Part shown: in pieces, positions 1-11,749 of the stretch
Position numbering within the stretch: the stretch's first letter is position 1
Layout of the letters: each line of letters opens with the position of its first letter
Source: Amoeboaphelidium protococcarum
Lineage: Eukaryota; Aphelidiomycota; Aphelidea
DNA: 64,000 nucleotides
Direction: 5' to 3'
NCBI GenBank assembly: GCA_023515745.1
Contig: JALECJ010000258.1
Coordinates: 1,616,501 to 1,680,500, forward strand
Position numbers and translations under genes: made by a program
Notes under the pieces: generated by a model
Database searches by the model: none
What the model saw: the letters and a program-made list of their open reading frames with translations, nothing else
Told to the model about the DNA's origin: nothing

Positions 1-709
1 TTGATAAGAAATTGCAGGGATTGTGATATTGTTGAATAATAGAAAGTTGCATTTTCATCTTTAGGTGCGTCCCCATTGAAACTGTTGCAGTCTTGGCGCT
101 GGTCATTTTATAGAGTATCGCGTTAATGTCTGAGCTTGCATTGTAATGTCACAGAGTTTATCAAGGGGGAGTAACATTGGTTGCAGTTGACCTAGCGGAG
201 TAGATTATTTGCTTGCAATGTGTGATGTCTGGGTGCATATCTTGCTGAAATAATATCGCGCTAATTGCAATGTTTGGTCGCTATATCAAGAAGTTTTCCG
301 TTTGCTAGTCATTATTGTTCTATTACACTGTGATTGTCTTTGCGTTTTATTAGGTAAATGGAAGATTGCTGCCGTGCTTAGTACTGCTATGGAGGCGCTC
401 ATTGGTACTGCAGATGTTGAAAGGCTTATGCAATGAGTTTAAGCGTGGTGTCAGGCTAAATTGATCAAGGCTAAGGTGATGGTGTCCAGTTGTAATATCA
501 GGTTGAGTTATGGGCTTTATTACGTCGTTGAGACAGTTCGAAGATTGCAGTTGCTACTACGGGGATATGTGGGTACCCCGATGAAAAGATCGCCGGAGCT
601 TTTTTAAAGTGTACGAGTGATCGCTTAACCCACATGAAGACGAATGGACGAACGTTTTAAACGAATACGAGACAAAGTCAAGGTCTGCTTGAAAATTACA
701 CCACTACAC

Positions 710-1245
710 TTAGCACTCCCCACGGTCCGGGACCATTATTTACGGTCTGACTCGGTCCGCGGACCGCATTGGGAAAAGTTAGACCGATCCCAAGTCGATC
801 CTTAAATTGTGAGACCGGTCCCATAGTGAAGCCAGCTCAATAAATCAATGTTATATCAGCCTTTTATAGAGCTAATCAAGTTTTTTAAAGCTCCCTCATT
901 GTTTCATAATCAAATACTCAGCGTGACGCAAGATAATCATATACTCGCGCTTACCGACAGCACAAATTAACAATGGCGTCATTCGTTTTAAGTCTCTTCA
1001 TAATCGTTTTAATTGTGTTCAAACATGTATAAGTAGCTATTATCGATAACTCAATATTGAATGAAGCGAAGTTACGGTATTTTATAATCGTTATTCACGC
1101 TTTAAGTCATGGTTACAATGGTCACGCTGATATATCTCTTGGACCGGTCTGGACCGATCTGTCTGCGGTCCAGGACCAACGGTTCAGTCTATGCACGGTC
1201 CTGGACCAAAAAAAGCGGTCTGCTTTGGACCGTGGGGAGTGCTAA
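710..1245. mobile_element. MITE-like DNA transposon with perfect 19-bp TIRs
   Basis: A 19-bp terminal inverted repeat (TTAGCACTCCCCACGGTCC) at 710-728 is matched perfectly by its reverse complement at 1227-1245, bounding a 536-bp element. The interior has many short GGACCG/CGGTCC motifs in both orientations and no convincing ORF, as in a non-autonomous MITE. The second copy of the surrounding repeat (near 1421-1450) shows the uninterrupted target and suggests a duplicated ACTACA (6 bp, possibly 8 bp with a mismatch, which would fit hAT). Superfamily is not certain. Confidence 0.8.
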
Positions 1246-1560
1246 CTACAACGGTCAACATGAATCGCATTTTTAGCTAGATATACTCAGTTTGATACTA
1301 GCTACTCAATGTACTTAATTATTTTCAAGTAGCGAGTGAAATACTCTCAAGCGGTGGCTTGTAATCTCTCGCCTAAGTATGATCCAAATCTGTCCAAAAT
1401 GGACAAAACGGGATCATACAAATTACTCTACTGCAACGGTCAACGTGAATCGCAATTTCAGCTAGATATACTCATTCTGATACTAGCTACTCAGTAAACT
1501 TAATTATTTTCAAGTAGCGGGTGAAATACTCTCAAGCGGTGACTAATAATCTCTCGTTTG
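1246..1560. repeat. Two-copy direct repeat, about 184-bp period
   Basis: A block of about 120 bp beginning CAACGGTCAAC is present at about 1248-1374 and again at about 1432-1558 at roughly 90% identity. The first copy is interrupted at its left end by the MITE. Between the copies lies a 43-bp foldback (1377-1419) with 9-bp arms (GTATGATCC / GGATCATAC) and an inner stem. No gene seen. Confidence 0.75.
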
Positions 1561-1622
1561 AGGACTGCGAAATAGAAATTTTAAATGACGGGAAACTTTA
1601 ATTAACTAGAGTACACCTTGAA

Positions 1623-3218
1623 TCATAATACCGAGTCAAGAATTTGTCTCAGCATAGGAATCAATTATTGAGGAGATGAGTACTCGTCGCATCCGATACT
1701 GAATCTGATCAGATAACGCGACACTTTGCCATCGGTTGACTATTCGACTGCGTCAAGTTCGCCATAATGAGCCAATAAGGTGTACAGACAGCATAGAGTA
1801 AAGTTGGCACCAAGAGAAGGGCCTTTATACACGTACGGGGCTGGTAATGCATCATAAAACTTGGCAGTGTTAACCTCTGGCTGTTTCAAGACCATGGATA
1901 GAACTGGACCATAATAACGATGAGCGCCACACAGTTAATGATATGCGTCATCGTAATTGAACTTTGGATAGTACACTTTATCAACTGCTGGATGATTTGT
2001 TAAAAAATCTGCAACTGTCTCCGCATTCTTGGAGCATAGTTCCGCCCTCTGCTCATAATCTTGAGCCTGTATACTCAGCACTTCCAAATCTTACCACCAT
2101 AGATTCTGCTCCTGTTCATATTAAAGCATATGCTCTTTTAAAGCAGCGAAATGTTAACTTTAAGAATTTAGAATGATACTACCAGACATTACATTACATC
2201 CACCGGATATAAGCTTAGTAAGACTGGACACTACCGCATCACAATTTTTCAAAACGAGAGGCAAACACACAGGACCACTTATTGTATCATCCACAATCAA
2301 AGGGACATTAAATTACTGGCACAACGCGTAAATTTTATCAAGTGGAGGACACTCTAACAGAGGATTAGACGGAACTTCAGTAGTAACATACGCCACATTT
2401 GGATCTTCTAACAAAGCTGATTTCAACTATTCCAGCCCGTTCCCATTATCATTAGCTACGATGTGATGGCACCTTTTATTGAACTTTTATTGCAACTTTA
2501 ATGTGTCCAGATACGGAAAACCATATTATACGGAACTGCAACATCTATTCTAGGTCAAAGCTCTATGAACAGAGTACATAGCAGCCATCCCGGATGGAGC
2601 TAAGAACACCTGGTTTTGAGTATCGTCTGCTCCAAAATAGAATCTCTGCAAAATCTCCTTGACTTTTTGTATAAATAGAGATTACTCTCTTCTGGGAATT
2701 GATGGAGAGGTTGCTCTTTTACTGCCATCATCCAACGACAAAATGTAGTCTGCGCGCCTTGCAGATATACCTTCACCGCAATGCTACCAGAAGCTTTTGG
2801 CAATATTAAACGACGCGTTAAATGAGACAGATTCACCACAATTAATGACCACCGCAAAACAAATGTCGCTATACTTGAAAACTTCAACGGTATCTTTATC
2901 CCCACTTTCAAATCGTGACTAAATAAAGTGCAGGCAGCGCTAGGCAGCTTGCATGGTCGGATACAGAAAGGCAGATTAATACCCACATTTGACACCAGAA
3001 TCCTATTAATATGCATTCAAAACCACCTGGCTTAACCTGACAATGTTTGAAGATACAACAAATCGTGGATATCCAGACTTGAGCTTCAATCTTCCCTCTT
3101 CATAATCTACAGTCGATTGGAACGTCGGCAACGATACTGACACGGCATGGGTTGTATTTTCCGGAATAGATGCGCCAACATCCAGCTAATAAGGAGAAGG
3201 TTAAGTGCTCTTAGTCAT
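1623..3218 (-). CDS. Cystathionine gamma-synthase, fungal STR2 type
   Basis: A 531-aa PLP enzyme of the Cys/Met metabolism family, which condenses O-acyl-homoserine with cysteine to cystathionine (transsulfuration to methionine). Intronless. The N-terminus (IPENTTHAVSVSLPTFQS then DYEEG) is the signature of long fungal STR2/MET-7-like synthases rather than bacterial MetB. The PLP lysine is about K335 in the block SSLTKLISGGCNVMSG. The C-terminal fold continues to an SIGCDEY motif. TAA and TAG occur throughout at non-conserved or Gln positions and the frame ends in TGA. Start chosen at the first in-frame ATG, giving MTKSTQPSPYQ. It implies the cell makes methionine from cysteine. Family call is firm; exact acyl donor is not visible. 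Confidence 0.9.
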
Positions 3219-4428
<1,210 letters not shown>

Positions 4429-5159
4429 GAGATGATGCCTATATGACACACGTTTGCCACCCCATGCAAGTTTCAATAGAAACATTATTTGCTCTATTAT
4501 TATATTGGCTTTTGTTTTTTGCTTTTATTTTGATTGAAAGGCTAGATTTTGATGATTGAATGCTTTAAAAGTTTGAAATTAATGCGGTACTTTCTAGTAT
4601 AAATGATAATTGTTGGACCTGAATATTGAAGCGCGCCACCTGCAGTAACGGACGCCTTACACCGACCGCGTTCTTTAGGCAATCTTTCAGTTTGAAACTT
4701 TTCTACGCGTCTCAGTTCTAAAGAAAATGTTTTGCCTAAGGATGTTTCCCCTCTCTCTCTCTAAACATTCCGTTCCTAACGTGTCGTTACGACGAAGGCG
4801 TTTACTGATATCAATCAAGTGTTAAACCACCATTTTAATACTTTCGCAAAGAACAGCCAGGAATTTTTATTTATTTATTATAAATGAGAGGTTCAAGTCA
4901 TTGTCCGGCAGTTCTAAAACAGCGCGTTCTTACAACAGTCGCGCCTACTTTGGCGTTCTTTGAAAACGTTTGTCCGTTGTACAGAACGAACGAACTAAGG
5001 CGCTCCCTAGTTGTTCTTTCACCGTTAAGTTCAATCGACTTACGCTGTTTCTAAATTGCTTAATATCATTGTGCATTTGTCGTGATTTATCAATTGCTCT
5101 ATCGAATAATTTTCCGTATAAAATTATCTAAGTATCCGAACTAGTGCATTATTATAAGT
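4429..5159. other. Intergenic, nothing recognised
   Basis: Non-coding in all frames beyond short chance frames. It contains several scattered GC-rich words on an AT-rich background, but I could not fold them into an RNA gene. Presumably the E2 3' region and the DDX6 promoter. Confidence 0.5.
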
Positions 5160-6523
5160 ATGAGTAACGGGAGTGCAGACAATAGTTGGAAGCAGGGCTT
5201 GACTGTGCCTGTGAAGGATGCCAGAATCAAGACTGAGGTGAGAGAGATACAGCATATTCAATCCATTATATTTATATACACTCAATGTTCTATATTATGA
5301 AATAGTGTAGGATGTCACTGTCACGAAGGGAAATGATTTTTAGGATTATTTTCTAAAAAGGGAACTGTTGATGGGCATATTTGAGGCTGGATTTGAAAAG
5401 CCATCACCTATTCAAGAAGAGGCCATTCCCATCGCGTTATCTGGACTACACATTTTGGCTAGAGCTAAGAATGGTACAGGAAAGACTGCAGGTATGATTA
5501 TTATTACGAACATTAGCTTACGATTTACCTTTCACTATTCCCTAATTATACTATGTAGCATTTGTGATTCCTGTATTGGAAAAGGTGGACGTTACGTAGA
5601 ATCATATTCAGGCTGTTATCCTGGTGCCTACTAGAGAGTTGGCTCTGTAGACTGCTTAGGTGTGTAAGACTCTTGGTAAGCATTTAAATTTGGAGATTAT
5701 GACCACAACTGGAGGTACTGGACTGAAGGATGACATTATTAGATTGGACAAGACGGTGCACATCATTGTTGCCACGCCTGGTCGTATTCTGGATCTGGGT
5801 GAGCGGAAATTGGCCAAGTTGAACAAGTGTAAGATGTTGGTGATGGATGAGGCAGATAAGTTGTTGAGTCCGGAATTTTAGCCGGTGATTGAGAAGCTGA
5901 TTGGATTATTGCACCAGGAGAGATAAATTTTGCTATTCTCTGCCACCTTCCCGCTGCTAGTCAAGACTTTTAAAGACAAGTTTATGCAGAATGCGTATGA
6001 AATCAACTTGATGGAAGATTTGACTTTGCGTGGTATTACGCAATTCTACGCCTTTCTGGAGGAACGTTAGAAGATGCACTGTCTAAATACTCTGTTTAGC
6101 AAGTTGAAGATTAACCAGTCTATCATATTCTGTAATTCCACGTAGAGAGTGGAGCTACTTGCAAAGAAGATTACTGAACTGGGCTACAGCTGTTTCTATA
6201 TCCATGCCCGGATGCCTCAGGCTGACAGAAACAGAGTCTTTCATGATTTCCGAAGTGGAAAGTGTCGTAATCTGGTTAGTTCTGATCTATTCACGCGTGG
6301 TATTGATATCCAGGCTGTGAATGTGGTTATCAACTTTGACTTTCCCAAGAATGCAGAGACGTATTTGCATCGTATCGGTCGCAGTGGAAGATTTGGTCAC
6401 TTGGGCCTGGCAATCAACTTGGTCACATATGATGATCGCTTCAATCTGTTTAGAATTGAGCAAGAATTGGGTACGGAGATTAAGCCAATACCTGCTGATA
6501 TTCCATTAGAATTGTACAATTGA
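5160..6523 (+). CDS. DEAD-box RNA helicase DDX6/Dhh1/Me31B
   Basis: ATP-dependent RNA helicase of P-bodies: decapping activation and translational repression. Exons 5160-5237, 5311-5491 and 5559-6523 (introns of 73 and 67 bp) give 407 aa. Visible in order: Q motif ([14 protein letters not shown]), Walker A (AKNGTGKTA), PTRELAL, TPGR, DEAD box ([10 protein letters not shown] form), SAT, FCNST, and [10 protein letters not shown]. The stretch ending [19 protein letters not shown] is diagnostic of the DDX6 clade. TAG encodes Gln in ELALQTAQ and FQPVIEKL. The start gives [11 protein letters not shown]. Confidence 0.95.
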
Positions 6524-6576
6524 ATGCTTTCTTTCAATAATGGCAATCATGGCGGATTTGCCATCCGTGTACTGTT

Positions 6577-7080
6577 ATCAGTATAACAAGGAGTAGAAAT
6601 GTGTAAAACTACTAATGGTAAATAGAAAGCATTCTTTTTAATTCTTACATATATTGCAGCATTTTAATTGTTAAACAGAAATTGTGGCGTGGAAGGTAAT
6701 GGGAATATCTTGTTCCATCTCAATCGATTTTTCTAATAACTTTCCAATCTACGGTAAATTCACATGGTGAAGTGTGAGAGAAAGTTCAAGCTGATTTACA
6801 GTAGAACACGGTTTGCCGCCAACTAAATAACCATCTGGCCGACCATTGCATGTCGAGCCTTCCTTTTAATCACCAATACACAAGGCATTCTAAGATGGGG
6901 CTTCAGATCAAATAAGATCTTTTTCCTGGCCAATGAAAGCGTCCCGTATATTATTAAAGTGATTGATCAAGCCATTAATATGAATATGATCAAACAACCA
7001 ATCAATTCCATTCTAGACATTGTCAATTTCATCTCTTCTTATAACTAATACACAACAAGCATTGCCTTCTATTCATAGTA
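6577..7080 (-). pseudogene. Open frame with one in-frame TGA, unidentified
   Basis: Under the reassigned code, one minus-strand frame reads open on both sides of a single TGA (near 6917). The upstream part is about 50 codons (RRDEIDNVQNGIDWLFDH) and the downstream part about 115 codons (LELSLTLHHVNLPQIGKL). There is no in-frame ATG upstream of the TGA. The residue pattern looks protein-like but I do not recognise the family. It could be a decayed gene, a gene with an upstream exon I could not place, or chance. UGA recoding as Sec is possible but unsupported. Confidence 0.25.
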
Positions 7081-7099
7081 AGTATTGTATACTATAATA

Positions 7100-8887
7100 A
7101 TGCAACTGCTGAAATTGAGCTCGATACTTACCGCCGCTGCTGTGATCTTGGCGCGTGCGTTACCGAACGAAGATCCCCCTGTGAAGTGCCGTTTGAGGGA
7201 CAAGGTGTCTGATGGCGTGTTATCTGAAAATTGTAAACATTGCCCAGGCAATCAGATTGCGAGTTCATTGTCAATGTTTGGTGTAACTTAGTCTACCTCT
7301 TGCACCTCTACAGCTAGTACTCCAACAACGGTATTCAATCAATCTGGGTCAAATTAGGTGACTTCTGGGATGCCGTGCACTACCTGTTCTCCTATTATGG
7401 TGGAAAGCTCTCCGTGCACATCATGCCAATTCACGAAAACATCTAATTAAGATGTTACGCCTGCCATTCCAGCTACTGAAACTAAAATTGCTTCAAGTAT
7501 CTCATCTCTTGTAGCTAGATAGTCGTCGAAAGCTGATACAACTGAAACTGTGGCAAAGCCTGCGACATTGTCTAGTATCCATTCATCTGACGTTAAGCAA
7601 ACGCCATCGTCAATAATAGCCTCCTCTGGTTCAGGCACTCCGTCTAGTAGGACACAAGCTATTTCATCTACGCTTGCTTAGTTTAGGTCATCCTAAGAAG
7701 CTTTGACTAGCACCACGGTAGAGTCTTCTCGCTCAACTGTGATATCCACCTCTAGTGTTTCTACGACATAGGCTGTCAAGACACCTGCCACCTGGAATCC
7801 CCAATAACCTTAGCCTCCGGCCCCTGAGCTACCTCCATCTACTCCCGAGCCAGCTCCTCCTCGTCCTCCTCGTCAGCGTAATCCTAACCCTGATAATCCA
7901 CAGTCATAATTTTCATCTCTGACAAGTACTTCTCGTCGTCCTACTTAAACTCCTGTTGTACCGGAATCACGTCTACCTCGTCGTCCTACTTAAACACCTG
8001 TTGAACCGGAATCACTTCTACCTCGTCGTCCTACTTAAACACCTGTTGAACCGGAATCACGTCTACCTCGTCGTCCTACTTAAACTCCTGATGTACCGGA
8101 ATCACCTCTACCGCGTCGTCGTCCCGAGACTCCTGTTGAATCGCCATCAGCCCCAACAAGTCGTACGCCTTCAGATAGGCGTACACGGCCGGCTAATACT
8201 CCTCAACCCACTCCCAGCCGTGTGAGACCTCCAGTTCCTACTCCCTCTCCTCCTCCTCCATAACCAGCTCCTGAAGATCCGGTACCTTTCGAGTGTGGCG
8301 AATCGCCCCTTGTATTTGATTTGAACTAGGACTGGGATGTCCATGTTAAATATGGCACCGGTATCTGGTTGGATCCTAGTAATGTGACTGAACTACATGC
8401 CGGAGCTGTCGGAGGCGACATGATGTTAGCTCTGCCGGATGTGAACGGCAATGGTCAGATTGACATTGAAGAAGTATTTGGTAATAGGCTATTGAGCCCA
8501 TTTACTAAAGTGTCATACAAAGCCGCCAACGGGTTTGAGGCTCTGCATAAGTTGGCTATTGAAGCTGACTCCTAGCCATTGTGTTCTGTGAGGTCTACCA
8601 ATCTTAAAAATAAGTCCGTATTGGTGTCTCTACCAAAACTTAAAGCATGCTTGCAACTATATGGCTACGATTTGGGCTTCATAAGTGGAGACAATGTGAA
8701 GGTGTTGTAGCCCCTCGCTTAAGTGGACACTGTGGATGTGGTGGATTACCTTGAGACTCCAGATGATTCGTTGGGTGGCATTACGCATGCTCAGAAGGGT
8801 CATTATTATGATCACTCTGGTGTTAAATGGCGCGTCGATGATGTTTGGTTCATGACTGGAAGATCTTAAAGCAAAGATTTTATTTGA
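7100..8887 (+). CDS. Secreted Ser/Thr- and Pro-rich repeat protein with EF-hand loop
   Basis: A 595-aa intronless protein. An N-terminal signal peptide (MQLLKLSSILTAAAVILARA) is followed by a Cys-containing segment and a roughly 190-residue Ser/Thr-rich linker. Next come four 15-residue repeats of PRRPTQTPVEPES type (7934-8113) and a Pro-rich stretch. The folded C-terminal domain carries a canonical calcium loop, DVNGNGQIDIEE. The architecture resembles a wall- or matrix-anchored secreted protein with an O-glycosylatable stalk. No TM or GPI signal is evident. An alternative TTG at 7085 is rejected in favour of the ATG directly before the hydrophobic core. Function unknown. Confidence 0.8.
7934..8113 (+). 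repeat. 45-bp coding tandem repeat, 4 copies
   Basis: Four consecutive 45-bp units (7934-7978, 7979-8023, 8024-8068, 8069-8113) encode RRPTQTPVxPESxLP. The first three are nearly identical and the last is slightly diverged (CCT CTA CCG ending). In-register expansion inside a secreted protein's stalk suggests length polymorphism. Confidence 0.85.
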
Positions 8888-8969
8888 AGTTAACGTCTCA
8901 TGTAATTACGCCTGACCAATATTGTATAGTTATTCATGTAGTCAGTTAGGATAAAGTAACATAAAATGA

Positions 8970-8981
8970 CCCCCCCCCCCC
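8970..8981 (+). repeat. Homopolymer C12
   Basis: Run of 12 C residues in the 3' region between the secreted protein gene and the CHORD gene. It is unusual in this AT-rich spacer. The remainder of 8888-9184 shows no gene. Confidence 0.8.
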
Positions 8982-9184
8982 TTGTGTCCCTCAAGTGATC
9001 AAACAGACCAAATTGTGCGATAAAATGCTCCTATCAGATACTGCATTCGTCGATGTTGGTAAACACCATTTTCGAACTAGTTTGCTGGGTAATTGTTTAT
9101 AAGATCATTGAGATCAGTAGCGTGATATGTATATATAATGTATATTTTGAATAAATAAGAAAGATATTGCGTATTGTTCTCGCG

Positions 9185-10398
9185 TCATCTATTTAACGCT
9201 AGCAGGGGAGAGTCATTAGACACCTGCATTTCTTTACTTCCAACAGTTCCAGTGCGGCCAGTGATACCAAAAGTGGTCCAAGTTGTGATGGGAGCATCAG
9301 TCTTCTCCAACTGCGGCCATGATATACCATTAGCTTTCCGCAGAGTGACCTCAATCTTGGTGGACATTACGTGACATTGACACTCTGCCGCCACAATAGG
9401 CTAGAATAAATCTGCAGAAAATTATTACACTCCACCATTCTCTGGATGTTTAAACTATAATTCCAACCTCTATTCCAAGAAGCGACATTCCACAGTGTCT
9501 TTATCAACTTTCTTCACATAGAATGACACGGTCACTGATTGAGGAGATTGGAACCAGTCATGTCTAACATTGATGGCCTCTTTTTAACTGAGCAGTGATT
9601 TATCACCAGTCTAATCCGCTGCACTACCAATAAACAGATGCTGATCTTATTTGCAACCTTTAATCTTGAGAAATTCATCAAATTCAAGAACCTTGCGCGA
9701 ACAGCAAGACCATCCTTTAGAACCTTCATGGAATACAGGCGCACCTGGGTGGAAGTGGCATATTAAATTCGATTCCTTGTGATCATCTTTACCATTCGCC
9801 TTGTAAGCATATCCGCACCCATTCCTCTTACATATCATTCCATTTTTTAAAATCGCGTCAACAGGATCTCGCTCAATCTACAATTATTCTAGACTGGCAT
9901 AACTCAGCTTAACGGCAGGTGAAGATAGCGGAGACTACTCAGCAGCTTATTATGACTATACAACGCCGTACACTTCAGTCTTGCCATCGCTACTAACTGA
10001 TGATGGCTTCTATTGGAAATTCAAATCAGTAGTGCCATTTTCCTTTTCGAGAGATGCAGAATAAACAGACTTTTACTCTACTTTAGACTTGGATTGATCT
10101 ATAGATGAAGATGCGGCCGGATCATCATCAACAGATGATTAATGTCTACCAGTGGTACAGCCGGGAATCTACAAAAATTCATCAAATTCAATCACACGCT
10201 TACTACAGCACTGCCAGCCCTTAAGTCCTTCATGAAACACGGCTACATTTTATAAAGAGTGGTTGTAATAATCTCACAATTTGTAATGATCAAATGGACA
10301 AGATACTTACGTGGGCCAGAGTGATAAGAGCAAGCATTATCAGTGTTATCGCTGTCATTAAATTCTCTTCCGCAGCCTTTATTTGAACACTTTAACAT
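9185..10398 (-). CDS. CHORD- and CS-domain protein (CHORDC1/RAR1-like)
   Basis: HSP90 co-chaperone family. Exons 10311-10398 and 9185-10242 (68-bp GTAAG...TGTAG intron, which splits a Pro codon in CHORD1) give 381 aa. CHORD1 (residues 1-60) begins MLKCSNKGCGREF and continues VFHEGLKGWQCCSKR. CHORD2 (about 164-226) has C/H zinc ligands in CKRNGCGYAY, CHFHPGAPVFHEGSKGWSCC and FLKIKGC. A CS/p23-like domain follows (about 255-345, ending ISWPQLE). The order CHORD-CHORD-CS matches animal CHORDC1/melusin. The linker is Gln/Ser-rich and encoded largely by TAA/TAG. Confidence 0.93.
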
Positions 10399-10560
10399 GT
10401 TCTGCACTATGATACTCGGACTGCTTTTAATTGAATATAGATAATGGATGTGAAAGAAATTTAAATTCACAAAGCGACCAAGATCAGCGAAGAATCGAAT
10501 CGAAAAATGAAATCTAAACGCGCCGATTGTTCCGTAAATAGTGGAGAAAATACAGTATAT

Positions 10561-11597
10561 TCAAAAATCAGGATCTTCGTCGTCAAAGTCATCAGCAGCG
10601 TCAGGTATGTATTCAATTACGGGGAACTGAGGAACGGGAAGTGAGGGGTCCTGCCTGTCCAAGTAGGCCAGATTGACTTGATCTCGCTGGCGCTTCTGAT
10701 CTTCAGTTAGAGCCAAACTGAACGGAACTTCCATCCCATCTAAAGGATCTTGTTGCGTCTGCTGTTATACAGTACTATTATCTTACTTATCTTGAAACTT
10801 TTTCATAAACAATTTTGCATCCTCAATAATGATAGCGTTATCTGACTTACCAGTCATAGTAACTATGGATTCCTCGCGATAAGTTTTGCCATTAGACTTT
10901 TTATATAAAGACTAGATTCCATAGTAGTGCGGGCTTTAGTCTCTCAGCTTCAGCATAAAATTTTCATCCTTTGAGTTTCTCGAGGCACTATTACCATTGG
11001 CAGAGTCAAGAAGGGCGGCAATCCTCTTATCTTCAGCATTCTCGAAATCGTACACAGGTACGACATCAAGTTTACAGTTGAACGCGAAAGATAAAGTCTG
11101 ATAGTCTTTCATTTGCATACAATCTTGATGACACAGCGCGATTATAGTACTATCTTTATTCGCGACTTTCTGTTATGCAATAAATTCACATAGTAATGTA
11201 TAAGTCTTATGAACACCATGCAGAGCTGCAAGCAAATCTATGGAATCCATCACGATCAGCGATTTAGTTGTACTCACTAGTGATAAAATTGCTTTCTTCA
11301 TAGACTCAAAATCATAAATCTTATCAAAGATATCAATAATATTAGTGTCTGAATTATATAATCTTAAAGCCTGACTGACACTACAGCTAATTAATACAAC
11401 ATTCTGAAATCTACAAAATTATAAAATTACGCATGATAATCAAATCGCTCGTAAATCAGAATGCCATACCTGGATTTCCTCAAATAAAGCATGCTATTGA
11501 GAAGACTGTGACTACTTTGATGCACAGTATCACTTAAAATGATAGATTGGCAGTGGTCTTGGAATCTTATAACGCGTCCAATTTCAAGATTTACCAT
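10561..11597 (-). CDS. Elongator complex protein 5 (ELP5/IKI1)
   Basis: Subunit of the Elp4-5-6 RecA-like ring of Elongator, needed for wobble-uridine tRNA modification. Exons 11470-11597 and 10561-11410 (59-bp intron) give 325 aa. The N-terminal SVHQ-type strand (ILSDTVHQSSHSLLNSML) is typical of ELP5. The C-terminus has the conserved motif QKRQRDQVNLAYL and the acidic tail IEYIPDAADDFDDEDPDF, close to the ELP5 consensus (YEPDxxDDFDDEDPDDD). No Walker A, as expected for Elp4-6 proteins. Confidence 0.88.
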
Positions 11598-11749
11598 AGT
11601 TTATATCTTATTACAGTTTATTGAAGTTGAATGATAGCTCGAAGGAGAAAAGCGCGTTAAAAGTTACTGATAAAGTATGACCAATTCAGTAATTTTATTG
11701 CTTGATGTTAAAAGAAAGAGCAGATAGATAAGAAATACTAGAGAGAATG

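Noticed and set aside
1..709. Possible gene 3' end (frame ending KWKIAAVLSTAMEAL...TGA near 437)
   Set aside because: Short, no family recognised, and open frames of this size are common when only TGA stops; left unannotated.
7085..7099. TTG start giving MYTIIMQLL for the secreted protein
   Set aside because: The ATG at 7100 starts immediately before the signal-peptide core; non-ATG initiation is not needed.
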